Shown here piece by piece: positions 8,233 through 16,176 of a stretch of DNA of 64,000 nucleotides. Position 1 is the first letter of the stretch, and each line of letters opens with the position of its first letter. The DNA is from Geothrix campi. GTDB taxonomy: Bacteria > Acidobacteriota > Holophagae > Holophagales > Holophagaceae. A program made the position numbers and the translations under genes. The notes under the pieces were generated by a model. It searched no databases. It saw only the letters and a program-made list of their open reading frames with translations, and was not told the origin of the DNA. The DNA lies in assembly GCF_024609265.1 (NCBI RefSeq), contig NZ_JANHMP010000001.1, forward strand, positions 1,791,505-1,855,504. The letters run 5' to 3'.

Positions 8233-9702
8233 TCAGAGTCCGTATTCCTTCCAGCGCTTGCCGATGCGGTCGAGGAGTTCCTCGGGGAACACCAGGTCCC
8301 GCGGCCACTCGCGGGGGAAGCCGTCCCATGGGCGGTTCTTGCGGGTGGCGTCGATGCCCACCTTGCTGCCGAAGGCGAAGCGGTCCGCGCTGTGGTCCAG
8401 CACGTCCAGCGGGCCTTCCGTGAAGAGCATGTCGCGCTTCGGGTCCACGTTGCTGGTGAGGCGGAAGAGCACCTCGTTCAGGTCGTGGGGATCGATGTCC
8501 TCGTCCACCACCACGATGCCCTTGGTGAACATGATCTGGCCCGTGCCCCAGATGGCGTTAATCACCTTCTGCGCGTGGCCGGGGTACTCCTTGCGCATGG
8601 AGAGGATCACCAGGTTGTGGAAGGCGCCGGCCGCAGGCAGGTGCATGTCGCGGATCTCGGGCAGCACCATGCGAAGGAGGGGCAGGAAGATCCGCTCCGT
8701 GGCTAAGCCCAGGTAGGCATCCTCCTGGGGCGGGCGGCCCACGATGGTGGCGGGGAAGACGGGATTCTTCCGCATGGTGATGGCTTCCACGTGCAGCACG
8801 GGGTAGTCGTCGGCCAGGGAGTAGTAGCCCGTGTGGTCGCCGAAGGGACCCTCCCGGCGCAGCTCACCGGGATTCACGTACCCCTCGATGACGAGCTCGC
8901 TGTCGGCGGGAACCTCCAGGTCGTTGGTCACGCAGGGCACCATCTCGATGCCCTCGCCCCGCAGGAAGCCCGCGAACATGACCTCGCTGAGGAAGGGCGG
9001 CAACGGCGCGGTGGCGGCATAGGTGAGCGCCGGGTCGCCCCCGAAGCTCACAGCCACGGGCATGCGCTCGTCGCGCCCGTAGCCGTGGCGGTTGCGGGCG
9101 CCGTCGTGGTGCAGCTGGGTGTGGAAGCCCAATGTGCGGTCATCGTAGACCTGCAGACGGTAGAGGCCCGTGTTCCGGTGCCCCGTCTGCTTGTTGCGGG
9201 TGTGGCTCAGGCCCAGGGTGATGAAGGGGCCGCCATCCTCGGGCCAGGTGGTGAGCACGGGCAGGTCCGTCAGCCGCACCTGGTCGCCCTTGAGCACCAC
9301 CTCCTGGCAGATGCCCTTGCGCACGGTCTTCGGCATCCAGTTGCCGACTTCGGCCAGCACCGGCAGCTTGGCCAGCTTTTCGAAGAAGCCGGTGCCGGGC
9401 TTCGGCATGGCCTCCTGCACCAGCTTCTCAATGCGGTCGGCAATGGTGTCCAGGCCCCGGGCCTCCTTGTCCACGCCCAGGGCCATCTCCATGCGTCTCA
9501 GACTGCCGAAGGCGTTCATGGCTACGGGCATGGCCTTGCCCTTGGGTCGGTCGAAAAGCAGGGCCTTCCCGCCCCCGGGCTGCTTGGACACCCGGTCGGC
9601 GATGGCGCCCATCTCCAGATAGGGATCGACTTCAGGCGACACACGGCTCAGGTCGCCCGCGGCCTCGAGCTGCTTCAGGAAGGTCTGGAAGTCACGGCCC
9701 AT
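8233..9702 (-). CDS. ubiD: UbiD-family prenyl-FMN-dependent decarboxylase
   Basis: 489 residues. UbiD enzymes use prenylated FMN to (de)carboxylate aromatic or unsaturated acids, as in ubiquinone, menaquinone-by-futalosine and aromatic metabolism. Visible family segments are LPVLTTWPEDGGPFITLGL, RHGYGRDERMPVAVSFGGDP, ELRREGPFGDHTGYYS (prFMN/metal region with the conserved Glu) and VVVDEDIDPHDLNEVLFR. ATG 9702 is preferred because GGAG lies 7 bases upstream. A long N-terminal extension into the rplU promoter side is rejected. It is divergent from rplU. No UbiX is nearby, so the exact pathway is open; a respiratory-quinone role is an inference. Confidence 0.9.
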   Translation of the reverse strand: MGRDFQTFLKQLEAAGDLSRVSPEVDPYLEMGAIADRVSKQPGGGKALLFDRPKGKAMPVAMNAFGSLRRMEMALGVDKEARGLDTIADRIEKLVQEAMPKPGTGFFEKLAKLPVLAEVGNWMPKTVRKGICQEVVLKGDQVRLTDLPVLTTWPEDGGPFITLGLSHTRNKQTGHRNTGLYRLQVYDDRTLGFHTQLHHDGARNRHGYGRDERMPVAVSFGGDPALTYAATAPLPPFLSEVMFAGFLRGEGIEMVPCVTNDLEVPADSELVIEGYVNPGELRREGPFGDHTGYYSLADDYPVLHVEAITMRKNPVFPATIVGRPPQEDAYLGLATERIFLPLLRMVLPEIRDMHLPAAGAFHNLVILSMRKEYPGHAQKVINAIWGTGQIMFTKGIVVVDEDIDPHDLNEVLFRLTSNVDPKRDMLFTEGPLDVLDHSADRFAFGSKVGIDATRKNRPWDGFPREWPRDLVFPEELLDRIGKRWKEYGL

Positions 9703-9888
9703 GGGAATCTCCGGATCCCGATCATCCCATCCCCCGCCGGCTGGGAGGAGCCCAATCCCCCTCGCTTCAGGAATTTCCCTTGAGCCGACAGGGCTTTCCC
9801 CGCATACTGATGGGCCTTGCCCTGGCCGTGGGCTCCCCAAGCGCGTCCGATGGACTGCCGCCCACACGCCCCAATCGAAGAGGTTTCC
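9703..9888. promoter_or_regulatory. Divergent intergenic region, ubiD / rplU
   Basis: 186 bp between oppositely oriented genes must hold both promoters. No confident -35/-10 pair or operator palindrome was recognised by eye. Confidence 0.5.
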
Positions 9889-10200
9889 ATGTTCGCAATC
9901 ATCAAGACTGGCGGGAAGCAGTACCGCGTCACCGAGGGCGATATCCTCCGCGTGGAGACGCTGGCGAAGGATCCCAAGCAGGCCGTCACCTTCGATCAGG
10001 TGCTGCTCATCGACAACGACGGGGTCCTGAAGGTGGGCCAGCCCACCGTGCAGGGCGCCACGGTCGAGGCCGAGGTCATCACCCACGACCGCGCCAAGAA
10101 GGTCATCATCTTCAAGAAGAAGAAGACCACCACCTACCAGCGCACGCAGGGTCATCGCCAGAACTACACCGAGGTCCGCATCAAGGCGATCAAGGGATGA
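9889..10200 (+). CDS. rplU: 50S ribosomal protein L21
   Basis: 103 residues, the usual L21 length, starting at ATG 9889. MFAIIKTGGKQYRV is the diagnostic N-terminus, and KKVIIFKKKKTTTYQRTQGHRQ is the conserved basic RNA-binding stretch near the C-terminus (with YTEVRI following). It binds 23S rRNA domain VI in the assembled 50S subunit. It begins the conserved rplU-rpmA-obgE order, but each junction here carries a dispersed hairpin element. Confidence 0.98.
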   Translation: MFAIIKTGGKQYRVTEGDILRVETLAKDPKQAVTFDQVLLIDNDGVLKVGQPTVQGATVEAEVITHDRAKKVIIFKKKKTTTYQRTQGHRQNYTEVRIKAIKG

Positions 10201-10275
10201 TGCTCTCCGGGGGTCCCGCGCTACGCGCACACCCCCGGACCCCCGATGCTCGCCCGGGCCAAGCCCGCACTCGCA
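10198..10275 (+). repeat. Dispersed 3'-end two-hairpin element, copy 3
   Basis: Starts at the TGA of rplU. CCGGGGG pairs with CCCCCGG around CCGCGCTACGCGC, followed by an imperfect second stem CGGGCC/GGCCCG-like segment. It lies inside the rplU-rpmA operon, so if it terminates, it would attenuate rpmA. Confidence 0.78.
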
Positions 10276-10319
10276 TCCTTCCCTCCATTCACGAATCCTG
10301 ATTTTGAAGAGGTTCTTCC

Positions 10320-10580
10320 ATGGCTCATAAAAAAGGCGTCGGTTCCAGCCGCAACGGTCGTGATTCCCATTCTCAGCGCCTCGGCGTGAAGGAATTCGGC
10401 GGGGAAGTCGTCCCCGGCGGTTCCATCCTCGTCCGCCAGCGCGGCACCAAGTTCAAGGCCGGCATCAATGTCGGCATGGGCAAGGACCACACCCTGTTCG
10501 CCAAGATCGACGGCAAGGTGCGCTTCCAGGACAAGGGTCAGTCCGGCCGCTTCATCCACATCGATCCCATCGAGGGTTGA
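10320..10580 (+). CDS. rpmA: 50S ribosomal protein L27
   Basis: 86 residues. L27's flexible N-terminus reaches toward the peptidyl-transferase centre. [40 protein letters not shown] and GKDHTLFA are all diagnostic. The N-terminus begins directly with MAHKKG, so there is no Firmicutes-type cleavable leader. GAAGAGG lies upstream. Hairpin elements lie on both sides. Confidence 0.98.
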   Translation: MAHKKGVGSSRNGRDSHSQRLGVKEFGGEVVPGGSILVRQRGTKFKAGINVGMGKDHTLFAKIDGKVRFQDKGQSGRFIHIDPIEG

Positions 10581-10657
10581 TGTTGTCCGGGGGTTCCGCG
10601 CTGCGCGCACACCCCCGGAGCCCCCGCGCACAGGCCGGGCCTAGCCCGGCCTGTGCT
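10578..10657 (+). repeat. Dispersed 3'-end two-hairpin element, copy 4
   Basis: Starts at the TGA of rpmA. The first hairpin is CCGGGGG/CCCCCGG around TTCCGCGCTGCGCGCACA. The second is the perfect stem CACAGGCCGGGC/GCCCGGCCTGTG around a short loop. It lies between rpmA and obgE. Confidence 0.82.
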
Positions 10658-10690
10658 TATTCTCCCCTGCCCAGGGGCTGAGGATTAACC

Positions 10691-11740
10691 GTGTTCCTTG
10701 ACTATGTTCAGCTCCGTGTCGCTGCCGGCCACGGCGGCTCCGGCGCCATGAGCTTCCGCCGCGAGAAGTTCGCCCCTGAGGGCGGGCCGGATGGCGGCGA
10801 CGGCGGCAAGGGCGGTTCGATCTTCCTTCGGGCCAATCGCGCCTTGAACACGCTGAACCCCTACCGCAGCAAGCGCGACTTCACGGCCGAACGCGGCCGC
10901 CAGGGCGAAGGCTGCATGCGTCATGGCAAGGACGGTCTGGACGTGCTGCTGGAGGTGCCCCTGGGCACCGTGGTGAAGGATGGCGACACCGGCGAGGTGC
11001 TGGCGGAGTTGCTGGCCGACGGCGAATCCGTCTGCGTGGCCCGGGGCGGCCGCGGCGGCCTGGGCAACACGAACTTCAAGAGTTCCACCAACCGCACCCC
11101 GCGCCACCACCAGCCCGGCGAGGACGGCGAGGAGCGCAACCTCGACCTGGAACTGAAACTCATTGCGGACGTAGGCCTGGTGGGCTTCCCCAACGCCGGC
11201 AAGAGCACCCTGGTGAGCCGCCTCAGCGCCGCCCGGCCCAAGATCGCCGACTACCCCTTCACCACCCTGGAACCTCAGCTCGGCGTGGTGAGCCTGGACC
11301 GCTTCGGCGGCGACATCATGGACAGCTGGGTCATCGCGGACATCCCGGGCCTGATCGAAGGCGCCGCGGGCGGCGCGGGCCTGGGCATCCAGTTCCTCCG
11401 CCATGTGGAGCGCACCCGCATGCTCCTGCAGTTGGTGGACCTCTCGGATCCCATCGAAGAGCCCGCCGACGCCGTCCGCATCATCGAGGGCGAAGTGCAG
11501 GCCTTCAGCCCCGTACTGGCCGCCAAGCCCCGCTGGCTGGTGGCCACCAAGATCGACGCCCTGCAGGACGACGCCCGTCGCGAGGCCTTCGTGAGCCTCT
11601 GCGCCGAGCGCGGCCAGGAGCCCATCTTCATCTCCGGCGTCACCGGCGAGGGACTCCGCGAATTGGCGTTCGCGGTCGACGATGCCCTGAAAATACTGGC
11701 CGGACAGAAAGTGGCAGTCCCCAAGGACGAGGTTTGGTAG
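10691..11740 (+). CDS. obgE: GTPase ObgE/CgtA
   Basis: 349 residues with a GTG start. Obg is an essential GTPase that monitors 50S assembly and stringent signalling. The glycine-rich Obg fold occupies about residues 1-158 (VAAGHGGSGAMSFRREKF, GGPDGGDGGKGG). The G domain has G1 GFPNAGKST (about 167), G3 DIPGLIEGA and NKxD-like TKID. The C-terminus is short, ending soon after the G domain, as in many non-Firmicutes. It is followed by nadD with a 1-base overlap. Confidence 0.97.
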   Translation: MFLDYVQLRVAAGHGGSGAMSFRREKFAPEGGPDGGDGGKGGSIFLRANRALNTLNPYRSKRDFTAERGRQGEGCMRHGKDGLDVLLEVPLGTVVKDGDTGEVLAELLADGESVCVARGGRGGLGNTNFKSSTNRTPRHHQPGEDGEERNLDLELKLIADVGLVGFPNAGKSTLVSRLSAARPKIADYPFTTLEPQLGVVSLDRFGGDIMDSWVIADIPGLIEGAAGGAGLGIQFLRHVERTRMLLQLVDLSDPIEEPADAVRIIEGEVQAFSPVLAAKPRWLVATKIDALQDDARREAFVSLCAERGQEPIFISGVTGEGLRELAFAVDDALKILAGQKVAVPKDEVW

Positions 11741-12354
11741 TGCGCGTCGGCCTGCTCGGAGGCGCGTTCAATCCTCCACACGAAGGCCACCTCAAGCTGG
11801 CACGTCTCGCCTTGGACCACCTGGACCTGGATGAGCTGCGCTTCATGCCCTCCGCCGTCAGCCCCCACAAGCCCGACCCCGGTGGTCCCGACACCGAAGC
11901 CCGGCTGCGCCTGCTGGCCGAGGCCCTGAAGGCCTTCGATCCGCGCTGCCGGGTGGAAGTGGCCGAGCTCGAGCGGGGCGGCACCAGCTACACCGTGGAC
12001 ACCCTGGAGGCCCTCGCCGCCCGGGAGCCTGAGGCGGCCTGGATCCTCGTCATGGGCAGCGACCAGCTGCCCGGCCTTCCCCGGTGGCGACGGCCCGAGC
12101 GGATCTTCCAACTCGCCTCTGCCGCCGTGGCCCTGCGTCCGGGCGCGGAAGCCGTCCTGCCTGTGGTGCCGGGTCTCCATTCCGCGGCGGTCTGGTCCGG
12201 CGGCCCCGGCGAGTTGGTGTGGCTCCCCCCCACTGAACTGGACCTGGCTTCGACGGAACTCCGCCGGCGTCTGGCGGCGGATCCTGCCCAGGATCCCGCC
12301 GGCATTCCGGCCCAAGTTCTGGCTGCCATCCGCGCCGAAAACCTGTATCGTTAG
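11740..12354 (+). CDS. nadD: Nicotinate-nucleotide adenylyltransferase NadD
   Basis: 204 residues. Converts nicotinate mononucleotide and ATP to deamido-NAD in NAD biosynthesis. The nucleotidyltransferase signature is GLLGGAFNPPHEGHL near the N-terminus, with MGSDQLPGLPRWRRPE and the C-terminal STELRRRL (ISSTxIR motif). GTG 11740, overlapping the obgE stop, is preferred; an alternative TTG at 11734 adds two residues. obgE-nadD-rsfS is a common bacterial order. Confidence 0.95.
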   Translation: MRVGLLGGAFNPPHEGHLKLARLALDHLDLDELRFMPSAVSPHKPDPGGPDTEARLRLLAEALKAFDPRCRVEVAELERGGTSYTVDTLEALAAREPEAAWILVMGSDQLPGLPRWRRPERIFQLASAAVALRPGAEAVLPVVPGLHSAAVWSGGPGELVWLPPTELDLASTELRRRLAADPAQDPAGIPAQVLAAIRAENLYR

Positions 12355-12371
12355 CCTGCTCTGGAGCCCGC

Positions 12372-12746
12372 ATGACCCTTGATTCCCGGCTCGCGACCGT
12401 CGTCGACGCCGCCCGGTCCAAGAAAGCCTTCCGCATCCGACTCGTGGACGTGAAGGACATCGCCAGCTTCACCGACACCTTCGCCTTCATGAGCGGGGGC
12501 AGCGACCGCCAGAACCGCGCCATCGCCGAGGCCATCGAGGATGCCCTCAAGCTGGCCGGCGAACGCCCCATCTCGCGCGAGGGCGAGACCAACGGCAATT
12601 GGGTGCTGCTCGATTTCGGCAACCTTGTGGTCCACGTCATGGACGAGGAGACCCGCCGGCACTACAACTTGGAGGGGCTCTGGAGCGCCGGCCGCGAGCT
12701 GGAACTGCCCGCCGAGGCCCACCCCGCATCCGATGCACGTCCGTAG
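12372..12746 (+). CDS. rsfS: Ribosomal silencing factor RsfS
   Basis: 124 residues. RsfS binds ribosomal protein L14 and blocks subunit joining in starvation. Diagnostic segments are DVKDIASFTDTFAFMSGGSDRQ, the GNWVLLDFGNLVVHVMDEETRRHYNLEGLW block and normal length. It follows nadD by 17 bp and precedes the dehydrogenase by a few bases, so a shared transcript is likely. Confidence 0.96.
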   Translation: MTLDSRLATVVDAARSKKAFRIRLVDVKDIASFTDTFAFMSGGSDRQNRAIAEAIEDALKLAGERPISREGETNGNWVLLDFGNLVVHVMDEETRRHYNLEGLWSAGRELELPAEAHPASDARP

Positions 12747-12758
12747 GAGATGACCTCC

Positions 12759-14012
12759 ATGCCGACCGATCAGACCAACGCCTTTGAAGCCATGCAGGCC
12801 CGCCTGCGGGTCGCCTCCCAGCTGTACGGTCTGGATGACGCGCTCTTCAAGGTGTTCATGGCCCCCAGCCGGTCCATGATCGTGAGCCTGCCCGTGCTCA
12901 TGGACAGCGGCCACTGGGAGGTCTTCACGGGCTACCGGGTGCAGCACAACATCGCCCGCGGGCCCGCCAAGGGCGGCATCCGCTACGACATGAACGTGAC
13001 CCTGGACGAGGTGAAGGCTCTCGCCGCCTGGATGACCTGGAAGTGCGCCGTGGTGGATGTGCCCTTCGGCGGCGGCAAGGGCGGCATCGTGTGCGACCCC
13101 TCCCGCCTGAGTCTCGGTGAGAAGGAACGCCTCACCCGCCGCTACATCGCCGAGATCATGGACATCATCGGCCCCGACCGTGACGTGCCCGCCCCCGACA
13201 TGGGCACGGACGCCCAGACCATGGCCTGGGTGCTGGACACCTACTCCATGCACGTCCGGCAGACCGAGAATGCCGTGGTGACCGGCAAACCCCTGGGCCT
13301 GGGCGGCAGCCTGGGCCGCACCGAGGCCACGGGCCGCGGCATCCTCATCACCGCCCGGGAAGCCATGCAGCGCCTGGGCAAGCCTCTCGCCGGCGCCACA
13401 GTGGCGGTGCAGGGCTTCGGCAACGTGGGCAGCCAGGCCGCGCGCCTTCTACATGAGGCCGGAGCCCGCATCGTGGCCATCGGCGACATCCAGGGCGCCA
13501 TCAAGAACGATCGCGGCCTGGACATCCACGCCTTGCTCAAGCATGTGGCCGAGGCCCGCACCGTCGTGGGCTTCAAGGGCGCCGAGCCCCTGGACCCCGC
13601 GACCCTCCTGACCCATCCGGTGGACATCCTCGTACCCGCGGCTTCGGAGAACCAGATCACGGAAGCCAACGCGGCGCAGGTGCGAGCCAAGGTCATCGTG
13701 GAGGGCGCGAACGGTCCCACCACGCCCGAGGCGGACCCCATCCTCCTGGAGCACGGCGTCCTCGTGGTGCCCGACATCCTGGCCAACGTGGGCGGCGTCA
13801 CCGTCAGCTACTTCGAGTGGGTGCAGAACCGCCAGGGCTTCTACTGGCGCGAGCGCGAAGTCAACGAGCGGCTGGTGGACTACATGACCCACGCCTTCCA
13901 GGCCACCTTCGCCACCACCGACAAGTACAAGACCAACCCCCGCATCGGCGCCTACATCCTGGCCCTGGACCGCGTGGCCCAGGCCATGAAGTACCGCGGG
14001 TTCTACGCCTAG
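12759..14012 (+). CDS. gdhA: Glu/Leu/Phe/Val dehydrogenase, probable glutamate dehydrogenase
   Basis: 417 residues, the size of hexameric GDH. Interconverts glutamate and 2-oxoglutarate plus ammonia. Catalytic segments: GYRVQHNIARGPAKGGIRY with substrate Lys, the MTWKCAVVDVPFGGGKGG lysine region, PAPDMGTDAQTM and the Rossmann motif VQGFGNVGSQAARLL. ATG 12759 is chosen because GGAG at 12746-12749 gives 9-base spacing. ATG 12750, which sits directly on the GGAG, is less likely. Substrate specificity within the family cannot be read with certainty. Confidence 0.92.
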   Translation: MPTDQTNAFEAMQARLRVASQLYGLDDALFKVFMAPSRSMIVSLPVLMDSGHWEVFTGYRVQHNIARGPAKGGIRYDMNVTLDEVKALAAWMTWKCAVVDVPFGGGKGGIVCDPSRLSLGEKERLTRRYIAEIMDIIGPDRDVPAPDMGTDAQTMAWVLDTYSMHVRQTENAVVTGKPLGLGGSLGRTEATGRGILITAREAMQRLGKPLAGATVAVQGFGNVGSQAARLLHEAGARIVAIGDIQGAIKNDRGLDIHALLKHVAEARTVVGFKGAEPLDPATLLTHPVDILVPAASENQITEANAAQVRAKVIVEGANGPTTPEADPILLEHGVLVVPDILANVGGVTVSYFEWVQNRQGFYWREREVNERLVDYMTHAFQATFATTDKYKTNPRIGAYILALDRVAQAMKYRGFYA

Positions 14013-14023
14013 GCCACCTGGGC

Positions 14024-14070
14024 CCCGGACGCGAAGAAGGGGCGCGAGGCGCCCCTTCTTCGCGTCCGGG
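14024..14070. terminator. 22-bp perfect inverted repeat between convergent genes
   Basis: Arms 14024-14045 and 14049-14070 are perfectly complementary with a 3-base loop (GAG). It sits between the convergent glutamate dehydrogenase and DUF4382 genes and probably terminates both. There is no T-tract on either strand, so classical intrinsic termination is not assured. Confidence 0.65.
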
Positions 14071-14075
14071 CGCTG

Positions 14076-15224
14076 CTACAGGCCCAGGTCGACAGTCACG
14101 GTGACGCCGGTCGTCACGGCGGCGGCCTGGACGGTGGACGTGGTCACCGTCGTGGTCCCATCTCCGTTCAGGGTAGTCCGCACGGCCTGCACGCTGTAGG
14201 CCCCGGCCGGCACAGTCGCGAACCCATAGGTTTCCGTGGACGTGCCCACGATGGCCATGGTGCTGTCGACGATGAAGGCGTGGCTGCCCGACGTGGGAGT
14301 GGCGAGCGTCTGGAGGAGGTTCACCGCATCACTCTGGCTGCTGATGGCCACGGGCGTCAGGCCGCCTGACACGCCACCGGTGGCCGCGTCCGCAGTGAAG
14401 GCCGTGTTGTAGATGAACACGGGCGTGGTGCCACTGAGGGCGAAGCCGTCGCTGGCCTTGGCGTCATAGGCCTTGGGTGTGGCTCCCGCCACGGGCTGGC
14501 TCACCACGTAGTAGGTGGCACCCACGGAGAGCAGGTCCAGGGTGTAGGCGCCGGTCGCGTCGGTGACAGTGCTGCGGGCGATGCGCGCGTTGCCGGAACC
14601 ATCCAGGGTCTCGGCATAGACCACGGCCCCGGAGATCCCCGCCGTGGTGGTGGCATCGGTCAGCTTCCCGGAGATGGAGCCCGTGACGATCTTGTCGTAG
14701 GCCCAGATCGTGGGCCGCAGGAGGTACTGGCTCGACGCTCCGGCCTGCACCACCTGGATGGAGTGGGCCGCATCGAAGTCGATCCACACATCCTTCGTGG
14801 TGCCCGCCATCACGTCAAAGCTCACGATCAGCTTGACGCCCGTCTGGAGGCCCGAGGGCACGGTGAGGGGCTGCACGCTGCCGTCCGCCAGCTTCACGGT
14901 GTTGCCCGCGCCGAGGACCAGCCGCATCTGCTGGTAGTGACCCGCCGGCAGCGTGACCCCGGAGGCCAGCAGCTCGCTCACGCCGCCCGTGAGGCTCAGC
15001 AGGTTGTAGGTCTTGTTCGGGGTGCCGAGGGTGATCCAGCCGCCGTTGCCGCTGATCTCCACGGTCTGGATGTTGACGTTGACCTCCTGGTAGCCGCTGA
15101 TGGGACCATCCACCAGGTGGACGTTCATGGATCCGCTGCCGGAACCGGAGGAGCCTCCGCAAGCCAGCAGGAAGGCCAGACCGAACCCGGCGGCCATCGC
15201 GATCATTCCACGCCATCGACTCAT
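14076..15224 (-). CDS. DUF4382 lipoprotein, paralogue 1
   Basis: 382 residues starting MSRWRGMIAMAAGFGLAFLLACGG. The LLAC lipobox predicts lipidation at about Cys22. GGAGG stands 7 bases upstream. The DUF4382 domain follows immediately: MNVHLVDGPISGYQEVNVNI, then LPAGHYQQMRLVLG. A carboxypeptidase-regulatory-like Ig repeat follows (about 205-260, SGKLTDATTTAGISGAVVYAE). Probably a surface-exposed envelope protein of unknown function. A close paralogue lies at 24856-26013, at the other end of the hydrogenase-related operon. Confidence 0.88.
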   Translation of the reverse strand: MSRWRGMIAMAAGFGLAFLLACGGSSGSGSGSMNVHLVDGPISGYQEVNVNIQTVEISGNGGWITLGTPNKTYNLLSLTGGVSELLASGVTLPAGHYQQMRLVLGAGNTVKLADGSVQPLTVPSGLQTGVKLIVSFDVMAGTTKDVWIDFDAAHSIQVVQAGASSQYLLRPTIWAYDKIVTGSISGKLTDATTTAGISGAVVYAETLDGSGNARIARSTVTDATGAYTLDLLSVGATYYVVSQPVAGATPKAYDAKASDGFALSGTTPVFIYNTAFTADAATGGVSGGLTPVAISSQSDAVNLLQTLATPTSGSHAFIVDSTMAIVGTSTETYGFATVPAGAYSVQAVRTTLNGDGTTTVTTSTVQAAAVTTGVTVTVDLGL

Positions 15225-15375
15225 GTTTGCCTCCTCAGGGATATTGAGTCCCGGGAACAATCCTGGGTTGAACCCCCAGAAGCTCCATAGAATCCACAAG
15301 AGGCTTTCCTATGAATGTTTGAACAGGCGTTCGGATTCCTCCCAGTCCTGCTTGCCGATGGAGTGTGTACTTTGG

Positions 15376-16176
15376 TTACACTTTTGAGCTTATTCCCGGC
15401 CGAACCTCACCCTCGGCTCCCAGCCTTCCCAGCAGGCGCAAGAGGCCATCCAGGATCGTCAGCGGGTGCGGCGGACAGCCGGGAATGAAGAGGTCCACGG
15501 GCAGCACGCTCGAGGCTCCGCCGAGTTGCTCCCCCTGCCGGAAGTACGGGCCCCCGGCGATGGCGCAGGCGCCCACGGCGATCACGAGCTTGGGGTGGGC
15601 CACAGCATCGTAGGTCTTGCGGACGGCCAGCTCCATGTTCCGCGTGATGGGGCCGCAGATGAGCAGGCCGTCGGCATGGCGGGGCGAGGCCACGTACTGG
15701 ATGCCGAAGCGCCCGAGATCCCAGGCCAGGGTGCCCAGCACGTTCACGTCCACCTCGCAGCCGTTGCAGCCGCCCGCGCTCACCACCCGGAGCTTCAACG
15801 AGCGGCCGAAGAGCCGCTTCAGCTCCCCGTGCAGGGCCTCCGCGAGGCGGTATTCCGCGTCCGGCTGCAGGACCAGATCCTCCCGCGTGCGGGTGGCGAG
15901 GCGATGTTCCTGGGTGAACGCAATGGCACCCTCCGGGCAGGCCTCCACGCAATCGGGACAGAACAGGCAGCGGCCCAGGTCCACCTCGGGACCGGCGGGA
16001 CCGAGCCGGATGGCTTCGGTCGGGCAGACGTCCGCGCAGACCCGGCAGCCTTCCGGGCAGCGCTCCGCCTCGATCTGGGGGCGACCCCGGAACCGCTCGG
16101 GGAGTGCGGGCAGTGCCCTGGGATAGGGGAAGGTGCGGTAGCCCTGGCGCCAGCGGGAGAGCAGGATGTGGATCAT
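15376..16176 (-). CDS. Ehr/HyfI-like small subunit fused to 2x[4Fe-4S] ferredoxin
   Basis: 266 residues; ATG 16176 overlaps the preceding stop (ATGA). The N-terminal domain carries two [4Fe-4S] motifs (C40, C44, C47, C51 and C70, C73, C76, C80). The NuoB/HycG-like domain keeps C137 and C140 (GGCNGC), C204 (VGACAIAGG) and C234 (IPGCPPHP), which hold the proximal cluster. It would pass electrons within a membrane-associated complex. In formate hydrogenlyase the ferredoxin (HycF/HyfH) and small subunit are separate; here they are one chain. It is the last gene of a seven-gene operon. Confidence 0.9.
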   Translation of the reverse strand: MIHILLSRWRQGYRTFPYPRALPALPERFRGRPQIEAERCPEGCRVCADVCPTEAIRLGPAGPEVDLGRCLFCPDCVEACPEGAIAFTQEHRLATRTREDLVLQPDAEYRLAEALHGELKRLFGRSLKLRVVSAGGCNGCEVDVNVLGTLAWDLGRFGIQYVASPRHADGLLICGPITRNMELAVRKTYDAVAHPKLVIAVGACAIAGGPYFRQGEQLGGASSVLPVDLFIPGCPPHPLTILDGLLRLLGRLGAEGEVRPGISSKV

